A stretch of DNA of 64,000 nucleotides from Peptostreptococcaceae bacterium (GTDB taxonomy: Bacteria > Bacillota > Clostridia > Peptostreptococcales > Anaerovoracaceae): the NCBI GenBank assembly GCA_016650175.1, contig JAENWG010000001.1, forward strand, positions 23,996 through 87,995, in the 5' to 3' direction. The notes beneath the pieces were generated by a model. It ran no database searches, was not told the origin of the DNA, and saw only the letters and a list, made by a program, of their open reading frames with translations. Of this stretch, positions 51,347-60,324 are shown one piece after another. The stretch's first letter is position 1. Every line of letters starts with the position of its first letter. The position numbers and the translations under genes were made by a program.

Positions 51347-52618
51347 TTAAAATAACCTATAGAACGTTATAACTTGAGGGAAAAATATTAATACTATTGA
51401 TAACCCAACCATTATAAATAAATATGGCGGCAATCCTTTTACTACTTTCGTATACGAAACATCAAATGCCGCACATGCTGTAAAAATATTGCATCCAAAC
51501 GGTGGCGAAATTGCACCTAAGATACACTGAACAGTAATAATAATTCCAAGCCATATAGGATCAATGCCTGCTGCAATTGCTGGTCCATAAAATATAGGCG
51601 TCACGACTACCACAGCAATTAGTGGGTCAACGAACATTCCCGCAATAAAGAAGAACACCGTTACCCAAACAAGTACAACCGTCATTGAAGGATCGTTTCC
51701 AAGAACACTTTCTGCAATAAGCTGCGGTACGTTTGCATATGTCAGAACCAGAGAAAATATCTGTCCGCTTGCAAGAAGAATAAACAACGCCGCAGTAACT
51801 GCACCCGTAGACAATGCAATCTTACCTAAATCTTTTATACTGATGGTACGGTAAACAACCATCTCAAGCAACCCTGCATATAGTACTGAAATAGCAGCAG
51901 CTTCTGTAGGGCTTGCTATTCCTGAATAAATGCTCCCCACTATAATTATAGGGAATCCTAATGGTAATATTGCCTTCTTAAATGCCTTCACCTTTTCGTT
52001 TAATGTTGCTTTCCGTTCTCTAGGTATATTAAACTTTTTGGCATGGAAATATTGATATAATGAGAACACTATAAATAATAAGACTCCTGGAGCAATCCCT
52101 GCTACGAACATTTCTCCAACCGATGATCCTGTTACAACACAATACATGATCATCGTAACACTAGGCGGAATTAGCGCTGCTATATTAGCAGCCGAAACAA
52201 TCAGTCCGTTTACATCGGACTCTATATACTTAGATTCTAGCATCTGCGGCCTTAATGTTTTACCTATTGCTACTACAGTTGCCTGTGAAGAACCAGAAAT
52301 AGCTCCAAATAATGTACATGTACCTGCCAATGTAACGCCCAAACCACCATATATGTGTCCAATAAAAGATTTAACAAAGTCTATAAGTCTTTTAGCTGTA
52401 TGACCCGCACTCATAATGTCTGCAGCGAAAATAAAAAGAGGAATTGCAAGTAGTGCAAATGAATCAATACCGCTCATCAGTTGCTGAATAATTGTAGATG
52501 GCTGCATCATCGGCAAATACACTAAAATTGCAACTGTAGAACTTAAAATCATAGACATGAACATTGGAAACCCAAGTAAAAGACAACCAAACATAATTAT
52601 TATTAAAATCGCTAACAT
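51347..52618 (-). CDS. dctM: TRAP transporter large permease (DctM)
   Basis: 423 residues, about 12 membrane helices. DctM signatures: LFGAISGSSQATVVAIGKTL, AANIAALIPPSVTMIMY, GIASPTEAAAISVLYA and CILGAISPPFGCNIF. Sodium-driven import with the DctQ and DctP partners. GGAGG lies ahead of the ATG; the gene overlaps dctQ by 7 bp. Confidence 0.93.
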   Translation of the reverse strand: MLAILIIIMFGCLLLGFPMFMSMILSSTVAILVYLPMMQPSTIIQQLMSGIDSFALLAIPLFIFAADIMSAGHTAKRLIDFVKSFIGHIYGGLGVTLAGTCTLFGAISGSSQATVVAIGKTLRPQMLESKYIESDVNGLIVSAANIAALIPPSVTMIMYCVVTGSSVGEMFVAGIAPGVLLFIVFSLYQYFHAKKFNIPRERKATLNEKVKAFKKAILPLGFPIIIVGSIYSGIASPTEAAAISVLYAGLLEMVVYRTISIKDLGKIALSTGAVTAALFILLASGQIFSLVLTYANVPQLIAESVLGNDPSMTVVLVWVTVFFFIAGMFVDPLIAVVVVTPIFYGPAIAAGIDPIWLGIIITVQCILGAISPPFGCNIFTACAAFDVSYTKVVKGLPPYLFIMVGLSIVLIFFPQVITFYRLF

Positions 52619-53157
52619 TCGTCCTTCGCCTCCTTTTTAATATCAGGAATATACATTTCATTAAGCCCTAAATATACATCCTCGCTTTGCAAGTTCCTAA
52701 TAAAAATTAAGATATACTGAAAGGTTGCAAATAAGAATGCGCATGATATTACTGCAACTACTAAATATACGGGTACCTGGAGGTTAATGGAAACCTTTCC
52801 CATTAATTTTAAAGTATCCACGTACTGAAAAGATATAATGGTAAGAATTCCCATTGTGATTCCTGTAATAGAAGAAATAAGAAGAGCACCAATTTTTCGG
52901 AATTTCAAAGGCATCATATCAAATAATGCAAGCATATTAATATGTTTACCTGTTGTTACAACATAACTTAATCCTATAAAAGTAATTGCGTAAATACAAT
53001 ATTGTCCAATTTCTTCTGCTGCATAAATTCCTTTGCCAAATAAAATTCTTCCCAATACACTTGCAATAAGCGTAATTGAAAGTATTAGTACACTTAAAGC
53101 TATTATCAATTGTTCAACTCTAACTATAATATTGTTTATTTTATTAACAATATTCAT
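52612..53157 (-). CDS. dctQ: TRAP transporter small permease (DctQ)
   Basis: 181 residues with four membrane helices: IIALSVLILSITLIASVLGR, EEIGQYCIYAITFIGLSYVV, a helix at ALLISSITGITMGILTIISF and a last one at YLVVAVISCAFLFATFQYIL. ATG 53157 follows the ureohydrolase gene by 7 bp. Confidence 0.9.
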   Translation of the reverse strand: MNIVNKINNIIVRVEQLIIALSVLILSITLIASVLGRILFGKGIYAAEEIGQYCIYAITFIGLSYVVTTGKHINMLALFDMMPLKFRKIGALLISSITGITMGILTIISFQYVDTLKLMGKVSINLQVPVYLVVAVISCAFLFATFQYILIFIRNLQSEDVYLGLNEMYIPDIKKEAKDEC

Positions 53158-53164
53158 CTGTAAC

Positions 53165-54061
53165 CTACTTTCTAAACTTATCATAATAATTAGCCGCAAC
53201 ATAATCTAATACCAAATTAGCACATACATGGCTTGTTAATTCTCTATGGTCTGTCATAGGGTTAACTTCAACAAAATCAATAACATCTACATAAGGTGCA
53301 AACGCTTTAATTAAGTCTGATAATTGAAAATGTGTTAATCCTGCTGGCTCCTGTCCTCCAGAACCTAATGCATAAGCCATATCCAACGCATCAATATCTA
53401 CTGTCATATAAACATAATCTGTGTCTTTTCTAACCAATTCGAGCGTTTGCTCTACGATTTCATCAACACCTAATCGTACAACATCCCTGGAAGTAAAAAT
53501 ATTCAATCCGCTATTTTTTATAAAGTGATAATGTTCAGGATAATTATATCCTCTAGGACCAATTTCAACAATATTTTTCGGATCATACTTTTCCATTTCT
53601 ATTGCTCTTCTTATTTCACTGGAACCTGAGTATTTCCCCTGAACATCAGAATCAACTTTAATATCTAAATGAGCATCAAAGTCTATTATCCCTATTTTTC
53701 CTTCTGCCACCTCGTGCAATGCCATAAATCCTGCATTAGTAACAGAGTGGTCACCACCCAAAAGAATCGGTTTATAACCTTCTGCCATGACTTTTTTAAT
53801 TTCTTCCGACATATCCTTTAAAGCTTGAAAATGATCATAGTGCACAATATTATCGCAATTCCCAAAGTCTTTCATTTCAATTTTGTTATAGTCAACTAAA
53901 CGATTTTCGTCAACATCAAAAAGAAAGCCTTCTTCAATTCTATTCATCATACCATTCATAGCAGTTCTTATACTGTCGGGCGCATATCTAGCACCAGGCC
54001 ATCCTCTCCCTGCTTCAGTATCATAGTTTAATCCAAGAATCCCAAATTTTAATTTTTCCAT
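53165..54061 (-). CDS. ureohydrolase (agmatinase/arginase family)
   Basis: 298 residues. Binuclear-metal motifs: LLGGDHSVTN, GIIDFDAHLDIK and TVDIDALDMAYALGSGGQEP. The family hydrolyses guanidino compounds to urea and an amine; members act on agmatine, arginine, guanidinobutyrate or guanidine itself. The N-terminal part (GWPGARYAPDSIR) is agmatinase-like. First gene of the sigma-54 operon, preceding TRAP genes that may bring in its substrate. GGAGG sets the start at 54061. Confidence 0.9.
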   Translation of the reverse strand: MEKLKFGILGLNYDTEAGRGWPGARYAPDSIRTAMNGMMNRIEEGFLFDVDENRLVDYNKIEMKDFGNCDNIVHYDHFQALKDMSEEIKKVMAEGYKPILLGGDHSVTNAGFMALHEVAEGKIGIIDFDAHLDIKVDSDVQGKYSGSSEIRRAIEMEKYDPKNIVEIGPRGYNYPEHYHFIKNSGLNIFTSRDVVRLGVDEIVEQTLELVRKDTDYVYMTVDIDALDMAYALGSGGQEPAGLTHFQLSDLIKAFAPYVDVIDFVEVNPMTDHRELTSHVCANLVLDYVAANYYDKFRK

Positions 54062-54103
54062 ACTTTTATCCTCCTTCATTATCTGTTTGTTAACATAACA
54101 TAT

Positions 54104-54119
54104 CGCAAAGATCATGCCA
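54104..54119 (-). promoter_or_regulatory. sigma-54 (-24/-12) promoter of the ureohydrolase operon
   Basis: Minus strand TGGCATGATCTTTGCG matches TGGCACG-N4-TTGCW at all key bases (GG at -24, GC at -12), with the right spacing. It lies 43 bp before the ureohydrolase ATG and faces a sigma-54 activator gene. Confidence 0.88.
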
Positions 54120-54225
54120 ACATTGTTTTTTATCTAAAAATTAAGCCGTAAACGCCTATTTACATTCCTTTTTTTCTATTTAGTTGATAATAATACTGGT
54201 TAAATGTTTGTTCCAAATAAACCTT

Positions 54226-54280
54226 TGTCCTATTTTTAGATGATATGTCTATTTTTTATACATTTTGTCTTGTTTTTTTT
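54226..54280. promoter_or_regulatory. three TGTC-type direct repeats at 20-bp phase, candidate activator site
   Basis: TGTCCTATTTTT (54226), TGTCTATTTTTT (54246) and TGTCTTGTTTTT (54266) start exactly 20 bp apart. They lie roughly 107-160 bp upstream of the -24 element, the usual place for enhancer sites of sigma-54 activators, and in front of the activator's own gene. Confidence 0.55.
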
Positions 54281-54335
54281 ATCTGTTGTGCTATTATATA
54301 ATAAGTATTAATTGTTTTGTAGAGAGGCCAATATA

Positions 54336-55703
54336 ATGAAAATTGAAAATGAAGCTCTTAAACCAATGTTTGATCCTACCGATTCAATCGTAATAATCGA
54401 TTCAAATGGAAAGGTTCTATATTATGAAGATTATAATGACCAAATAAATATGATTCGTTACGAAAATGCTATCGGCAAATCAATATATGAACTCTATCCT
54501 TTCTTTAAAAGAGAAGACTTTACGGTATTTGAGGCGATCGATTCCAAGAGTGTAATCCTGAATAAATTCCAGCAATTTGAAATAAATGGCATTCCTAAGA
54601 AATCCCTCAATTCAGCCTACCCTCTCATAAACGAAACTGGAGTTATCGGTTGCATCGTAACGTCCGTTAGCCTTGATAATAAAAATGTCCGTACAAAGAA
54701 ATATAGTGTTTCTGCTAAATACAATTTCGAAGATATAATTACTTGTGATAGCAAGTTTATTGCTTCTTTTGATATTCTAAAAAAACTGGCTATAAGCGAA
54801 TCCAACATTCTTGTGTCCGGAGAAACAGGTACAGGCAAAGAACTAATCGCTCATACCATACATGCTAACAGCCCCCGTAAAAAAAATCCTTTTATAATAC
54901 AAAATTGTGCAGCTATTCCGGACAACTTGATGGAAAGCATCCTTTTCGGATCATCAAAAGGAAGCTTTACTGGAGCAACAGACAGACAGGGGCTTTTTGA
55001 AACTTCAGAGGGTGGTACCTTATATCTTGATGAAATGAACTCTCTTTCTCTTGATCTACAAGCCAAACTATTACGTGCAATAGATAATAAGTCTATTCGA
55101 CGCATTGGTGAATCAAAAGAACGAATAACAGATGTAAGGATAATTGCTTCTACAAATGAGTCTCTTTCTGAGATGGTGAAAAATCAACAATTTAGAAAAG
55201 ATCTCTATTATCGCCTTAATGTTGCTAGTTATTCAATTATGCCTTTGAGGGAGCGTAAAGACGATATTCCACTTTTATGTAATCATTATATCAGAATATA
55301 TAATGATCGATTAAACCACAATATAACAGGAGTTAACAAGGCTGTTGCTGATTTTTTTAATTCCTATTATTGGGATGGAAATGTACGTGAATTAAAAAAT
55401 GTTGTCGAATATGTCTGTACCATAAAAAAGGAAGCGGAAATTACAATTAATGACTTACCAAACTATATGTTTAATCAAAAAACAATACCATCAAATATCG
55501 AGAATTTAACAGATAAAAAGTTCATCTTAGATACGTTTTTAGCGCCCGGTGACTCTCTAAAATCACAACTCGAGCTTCTTGAAAAAGAAATAATGAAAAA
55601 ATCCATTCTTCACAATAAATATAGTATTACTAAAACTGCCAATGAGCTTGAAATTTCAAGACAAACATTATATACAAAACTAAAGAAATATGATTTACTG
55701 TAA
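54336..55703 (+). CDS. sigma-54-dependent activator (PAS, AAA+, Fis-type HTH)
   Basis: 455 residues. PAS-like sensor at about 5-115; AAA+ core with Walker A GETGTGKE, the sigma-54 contact loop GSFTGA (variant of GAFTGA), Walker B TLYLDEMNS and RLNVASYSIMPLRERKDDI; Fis-type helix-turn-helix TANELEISRQTLYTKLKKYD at the end. AGAGAGG sets the start at 54336. Divergent from the ureohydrolase operon, it almost surely activates the -24/-12 promoter, likely when its PAS domain binds the operon's substrate. Built like RocR-type amino-acid regulators. Confidence 0.92.
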   Translation: MKIENEALKPMFDPTDSIVIIDSNGKVLYYEDYNDQINMIRYENAIGKSIYELYPFFKREDFTVFEAIDSKSVILNKFQQFEINGIPKKSLNSAYPLINETGVIGCIVTSVSLDNKNVRTKKYSVSAKYNFEDIITCDSKFIASFDILKKLAISESNILVSGETGTGKELIAHTIHANSPRKKNPFIIQNCAAIPDNLMESILFGSSKGSFTGATDRQGLFETSEGGTLYLDEMNSLSLDLQAKLLRAIDNKSIRRIGESKERITDVRIIASTNESLSEMVKNQQFRKDLYYRLNVASYSIMPLRERKDDIPLLCNHYIRIYNDRLNHNITGVNKAVADFFNSYYWDGNVRELKNVVEYVCTIKKEAEITINDLPNYMFNQKTIPSNIENLTDKKFILDTFLAPGDSLKSQLELLEKEIMKKSILHNKYSITKTANELEISRQTLYTKLKKYDLL

Positions 55704-55794
55704 ATTAATATACCAAACAGTAGAGCCTGTGAAGTATTATGCTGTTAGTACAAATCGAGAATCGAACATCTTCAATTTCTCAATCAAAACTGTG

Positions 55795-55841
55795 CTCATA
55801 GAATACGGAGGTTTAGGGTTCAAGTCCCTATAGGTGCACCA
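55795..55841 (+). repeat. tRNA-Arg-like 3' fragment, attR-like
   Basis: Positions 55806-55841 equal 46440-46475 exactly; the anticodon-loop part is degraded. The pair bounds a 9.4-kb nested island with the sigma-54 operon inside. Confidence 0.75.
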
Positions 55842-55846
55842 CTAGA

Positions 55847-55881
55847 AAAAGCCTTGAAAGCAAACACTTTCAGGGCTTTTA
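55847..55881 (+). terminator. terminator after second tRNA-Arg fragment
   Basis: AAAGCCTTGAAAG and CTTTCAGGGCTTTT form a long stem followed by TTTT, like that at 46481-46515. Confidence 0.7.
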
Positions 55882-55911
55882 ATATGTTTTTGATCATATT
55901 TTGCTTTCTGT

Positions 55912-55977
55912 CTATTCTTCCCTTTTGCCCCCATTTAGCCCCCTTACTGTTGTACTAGGTGTTGTACTAAAAGTCCA
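55912..55977 (-). pseudogene. tyrosine integrase C-terminal tail remnant 3
   Basis: Minus frame STTPSTTVRGLNGGKREE then stop. Same tail type as at 44.6 and 46.5 kb. The rest of the gene is missing. Confidence 0.6.
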
Positions 55978-56011
55978 ACATTAATACTGATTTCAACTTT
56001 TTTTGTTATAT

Positions 56012-56168
56012 TAGCGTCGGTGGGAATCGAACCAAACAACACTGTATTTGCTAGTATACTCTAGTGTGCTCTAGTTCAGTGTTAGCAAGCGGTTTAAGAC
56101 TCTAGTGTATTTTAGAATATTCGTTTATATTTAATTTTAACCCCAAAAAGCCCCAAAATTAACCCCAA
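56012..56168 (-). repeat. integrase-tail/att junction, copy 1
   Basis: Minus strand: integrase tail LGVNFGAFWG, then a 100-bp spacer with several CTAGAG/ACTAGAG repeats, then a tRNA-3'-like stretch GGTTCGATTCCCACCGACGC. Its 56039-56168 part is about 92% identical by eye to 60354-60483. No intact gene lies in 55978-56521. Confidence 0.65.
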
Positions 56169-56391
56169 GATTTCTATATCAAAACAGCAAATTGCACAAA
56201 CCAGTTGCTCATGACATATACTTGTTCCCTTTGCTTTATGATAATGCGCCTGTTTGTAGATATTTCAATGGTTTGATGACGGGATGCAACACCTATTCAC
56301 CCGAAAGTATCGTACTTATGCAGCCACGTGAACCTAAATAGTAATTTTGTTTTACAGATGCTCCCATTATATGTAGTGCATTATACCCTCT

Positions 56392-56530
56392 TTAGTTAAG
56401 CAATACGAGAAGCATCCAAAGTATATCTCAGTTGCTTCTTTATTATAAACTAATCCTCAACTTATAGGACAATTAACTTATATCAACTTTGGGTTTATCT
56501 ACTAGTGCTAAACGTGCCTTTTTACAACGG
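56392..56530 (-). repeat. element-end repeat R3 with terminator hairpin
   Basis: Minus strand: frame end KARLALVDKPKVDIS then stop, and an AGAAGCA...TGCTTCT hairpin. Same module as R1 and R2. Confidence 0.6.
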
Positions 56531-57165
56531 AATTGTCCCATTATTAATTGGGTTTTGTACATAAACTTCATAAATTGAGAGATCTCTTTTCTCTATTTTT
56601 AAACGTTCGACTAAACTATCTTCATCTAATTCTACTATACAGTCATTATCAATTATTTTAAAGTCTATTGTTTCTTCATTAACCACTATACTAAATACAA
56701 GTTCACAAGCAATTTACGTATCATGTTGTTCCCACACTTTGCCTTCTTCTACGTAAACATATTCCTCATCCTCAGGATCCCAAGGACTGTTTTCATAATC
56801 ATTATAACTATTAAGCGTTTGAATTTCCATCTCACAAATTATGCTTGCTTGCAACGAGTCATTATCCAAATCTTCGATTGCAGAAAGCTTGTATTCTTTT
56901 ATTATTACATGCGTAATTAAAAATTCTTCATATTCATGACCATCACACATCCCTCTATGATCATAAGACAATCCATCAACTGATATATTCGTATTTTCTA
57001 AATCTGAAATTATACTTTCAGTTATAGTCAGTTTAGTTGCTTCATTAGATAAATTTTTTCAAAAGCTTTTATAATATCATCATCTTTGTGCATATTTATC
57101 AAATCAAAAATTTTATCAATGCTTTGAAACACTGTAAACCCATTATGTTCTTGAAAAGTTTTAAG
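56522..57165 (-). pseudogene. decayed unknown gene
   Basis: A long minus-strand coding trace: LKTFQEHNGFTVFQSIDKIF, a frame break near 57055, then SNEATKLTITESIISDLENT, MCDGHEYEEFLITHVIIKEY, NSPWDPEDEEYVYVEEGK, an in-frame TAA at 56714, and IACELVFSIVVNEETIDF to NGTIPL and stop at 56522. The right end is cut by IS sequence. No family recognised; the fold looks small, acidic and soluble. Confidence 0.55.
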
Positions 57166-57274
57166 CAATATCTATCCCAGATTTTTCGACGAGTTTCTTT
57201 TCAAAAGAGTGAGCCAAGACCTTGCCTTCTGTATAATGGTGTTTGAGAGACAACATACAACAGGAGGAAAAGAA

Positions 57275-58351
57275 ATGGCTCAATTACATTTTACACTGGA
57301 TAGCGAAGAGGTTAAATCACTATTTCTTGGGAATCGAGATGAAGCAATGGCAAAAGCAATGCAGATCATTTTGAATCACCTTCTGGAAGCGGAAGCAACG
57401 GAGCAAATTGGAGCACAAAGCTACGAACGTAGTGACGAGCGAACGCCCTATAGGAATGGGATCCGAGAGCGTGAGCTGACGACAAGGATCGGTACGATAA
57501 CCTTAGCGGTTCCTAGACTCCGTAACGGAAACTTTCACACAGAGATTTTCCAGCGGTATCAGAGGAGCGAGCAGGCCCTTATTATGACCATGCTGCAAAT
57601 GGTGGTAGACGGTGTTTCCACTCGAAAAGTGGAAAACGTAACCAGTGAGTTGTGTGGCACGAGCTTCTCGAAATCTACGATTTCAGCGTTGTGCAGCCAG
57701 CTCGATCCGGTGGTAGAAGCCTTCCGGAACAGACATCTGCTGAAACATTACCCCTTTGTCATTGTCGATGCTTTATACCTGAAAGTAACGGAGAATCATG
57801 CGGTCCGCAACAAAGGATTTCTTGTGGCCATAGGGATCAACGAGGAAGGAAAGCTAGAAATACTGGAGTTCCTGGCCGATGACAGCGAGTCGGAAGAAAC
57901 CGGGTGCCGATTCTTTCATTCCCTGAAACAACGCGGTCTGTCCCGCGTAGATCTGATTACAAACGATAACCACAGCGGTCTGGTCAATGCCGTAAAGAAA
58001 AGTTTTCAGGTAACGGTGTGGCAGCGGTGTCAGACACGCTTTTCCAAAAACGTGCTGGATAATACACCCAAGAGTCTACGTAGCGAGGTCAAGACATCCC
58101 TTAGGGATATTTACACAGCCCCGACAGAGAGTCGGCAAAGGAGTGAATACAGCAGCTGTCAGCACAGTTAACGGACAGGGCTCCGAATCTTTCCCAACAC
58201 AGATTCAGTCTACCGGCTTCTCGGAGCAGTACTCATGGAACAGCACGAGAAATGGAGCGGCGGAAAGAAGTACCTGGATATGGACGAATACTATGCCAAA
58301 CGAGTTCAGACAAACAACACCTTTATTGTTCCAGAGTCTTGGTCTATTTAG
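57275..58351 (+). pseudogene. IS256-family transposase, internally deleted
   Basis: Start 57275 with CAGGAGG. The N-terminal two thirds are intact with VIVDALYLKVTENH (first catalytic Asp), LITNDNHSGLVNAV (second) and the ERT-like QRCQTRFSKNVLDNTPKSL. Near 58130-58165 about 100 codons, including the third catalytic residue's region, are deleted with a frame change. The normal end (LRIFPNTDSVYRLLGAVLME; HEKWSGGKKYLDMDEYYAK) follows in another frame to a stop at 58349. It is GC-richer than the region. Terminal repeats could not be placed. Confidence 0.85.
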
Positions 58352-58520
58352 AACTATTTTAAATTATACCGATACGAATTTACACACTTTCTAGGACTTG
58401 ACTTTCCAAGGACAGGGTGTTAAAATTTTAGTTTACCACAACAGGTATTTATTGCTGTCGTATCATATGTTCAAGATTATCATACGAAAACAAAATCACT
58501 AATATTAAGGAAGTATAGAA

Positions 58521-59783
58521 TTGAATAAACGAAAAACAGTAATCATTGCGGGAATTATTGGAAATGTTATGGAATGGTATGATTTTGCGCTTTATGGTTA
58601 CATGGCTGCAATCATTTCCCTTCTTTTTTTCCCGAATCAGACGACGTTTTTAGCACTTCTTTCCACATATGGTATTTTTGCGGTTGGGTTCGTTATGAGG
58701 CCAATTGGGGCAGCAGTATTTGGATGGTTAGGAGATACAGTAGGTCGAAGCAGGACCATGCTTATTTCAGTAATAGTTATGATGATTCCCACTTTCGCCC
58801 TGGGGTTACTGCCAACCTATAGTAATGTTGGTATTTGGGCTCCGATTTTACTGGTTATTATGAGATTAGTTCAAGGATTTTCAGTCGGTGGCGAATTTTC
58901 CAGCTCCGTTACATATTTAGTTGAAACCTCTGCCCCTTCTAAAAGAGGATTATCCGGAAGCTGGAGTAATTTAGGCAGCGGAATGGGGATGCTGTTGGGT
59001 TCTCTTGTAGCTGCATCGGTCACAAGTATATTAAGTGCGGATGCACTTAATTCATGGGGATGGAGGCTCCCTTTTCTTCTGGGAGGAATATTGGGCAGTG
59101 CTTCCATTATATTAAGAAAAAATCTGCCGGCCTCCCAACATTTCAAAGAGCATGCCAAGTCCAAAGAGGACTCTTCACCAATTAAAGATGCCTTTTTCAA
59201 CAACACTAAACAAGTGGCTCAAGGGACTCTTTTTGCATCTGGATATGGCGCACTATTTTATCTTTCTATGGTTTACATTCCAACCTGGTTAAACGCATAT
59301 ACTGATTTCTCCCTGGGTATTGCTCTGAAGATTAACGCTTTGGCTACTTTATTGTTAACCCTTCTTATACCTATTATGGCATGGATATCAGATAAATATA
59401 TCAGACGGACTCATTTTGCTGCTATGAGCGTTGCAATCATGGCAATTGTAGCGATTCCACTTTTTTTATGGACAAAAGGCGGAACCATTATATCCATCAT
59501 TATTACACAGGCGACTTTTGCTGTACTCATTTCTGTTTTAAGCGGGACAGCACCGGCCATATTTGTCGAACTGTTCCCTACACGCGATCGACTTTCAGGG
59601 TATTCAATCGCCTTTAATGTCGGGATGGGTATAATCGGCGGATCTACTCCTATGGTCGTAACATGGTTAATCGCCAAGACTGGTTTGGTATGGTTCCCTG
59701 CAATCTATATGTTGCTTGCCGCCATTATCAGCCTGTTCACGCTTATATGGATAAAGGATCGAAGTCGCGAACCTCTTATGTAA
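58521..59783 (+). CDS. MHS-family MFS transporter (proline/betaine-type)
   Basis: 420 residues, 12 membrane helices. MHS signatures: GNVMEWYDFALYGYMAAIIS, RPIGAAVFGWLGDTVGRSRT and GFSVGGEFSSSVTYLVE. Relatives move proline, betaine, citrate or shikimate with protons. TTG start after AAGGAAG. Codon use and GC are higher than neighbours, which suggests recent transfer. Directly behind the IS256 remnant. Confidence 0.88.
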   Translation: MNKRKTVIIAGIIGNVMEWYDFALYGYMAAIISLLFFPNQTTFLALLSTYGIFAVGFVMRPIGAAVFGWLGDTVGRSRTMLISVIVMMIPTFALGLLPTYSNVGIWAPILLVIMRLVQGFSVGGEFSSSVTYLVETSAPSKRGLSGSWSNLGSGMGMLLGSLVAASVTSILSADALNSWGWRLPFLLGGILGSASIILRKNLPASQHFKEHAKSKEDSSPIKDAFFNNTKQVAQGTLFASGYGALFYLSMVYIPTWLNAYTDFSLGIALKINALATLLLTLLIPIMAWISDKYIRRTHFAAMSVAIMAIVAIPLFLWTKGGTIISIIITQATFAVLISVLSGTAPAIFVELFPTRDRLSGYSIAFNVGMGIIGGSTPMVVTWLIAKTGLVWFPAIYMLLAAIISLFTLIWIKDRSREPLM

Positions 59784-60138
59784 GCGCATTGTCACACAAC
59801 TTTGCTGATATACTTGGATGATTTGGAATCGCTTTTATGGTGGCGCAGGGTCGGTTTCTTATGCCACTCAAATAATTTCTTTTTTTATTGATTTTGCAAA
59901 AGTGAATTATTGTACTACGGATATTAGAAAAGTAGTTATATAAGTACGTGGATAATTGGTCTGACGCTGAAATAGTTCCTAAGCGGATCCAATCATCCGC
60001 TTTATCCTGACATATTCGTTTCCCGACTCTGCCGGGTGTATTAGTTGTAAAAGTTTTCCTTGCACCAGTTTCGTTGTATGCATTTAACTGCCATCGGCTA
60101 TATTTTTCTAACCAATTTGCTTCAGGATGATATGACAT
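59776..60138 (-). pseudogene. tyrosine integrase N-terminal fragment
   Basis: Start ATG 60138. The first 50 residues (KYSRWQLNAYNETGARKTFT and TNTPGRVGKRICQDKADDWI) match the AP2-like arm-binding N-terminus of tyrosine integrases. The rest of the 120-codon frame does not look like an integrase, so it is a broken gene. Its catalytic domain and tail are lacking here; a matching tail is at 56168 on the same strand, 3.6 kb away. Confidence 0.7.
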
Positions 60139-60324
60139 ACATACCAGTTTTGGATATTTCGTATTAATATGGAATTAGGAAAATGTAACAAAAATTTGAT
60201 ATGGTGTCAATGAAAATACTATTGATCTTAGGTGAAATATGTTATTATCATTTCAATGGAGAGTACGCAAAAAAGGACGATAGTTTTTGTCTATCGTCCT
60301 TTTCGACACATTGATTAATATTGT

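Noticed and set aside
57190..58440. Terminal inverted repeats of the IS256 element
   Set aside because: I could not match the left and right flanks convincingly, so no element boundary is given.
59776..60138. Intact 120-residue gene
   Set aside because: Only the first 50 residues resemble an integrase N-terminus; the rest reads as non-coding continuation, so it is a fragment.
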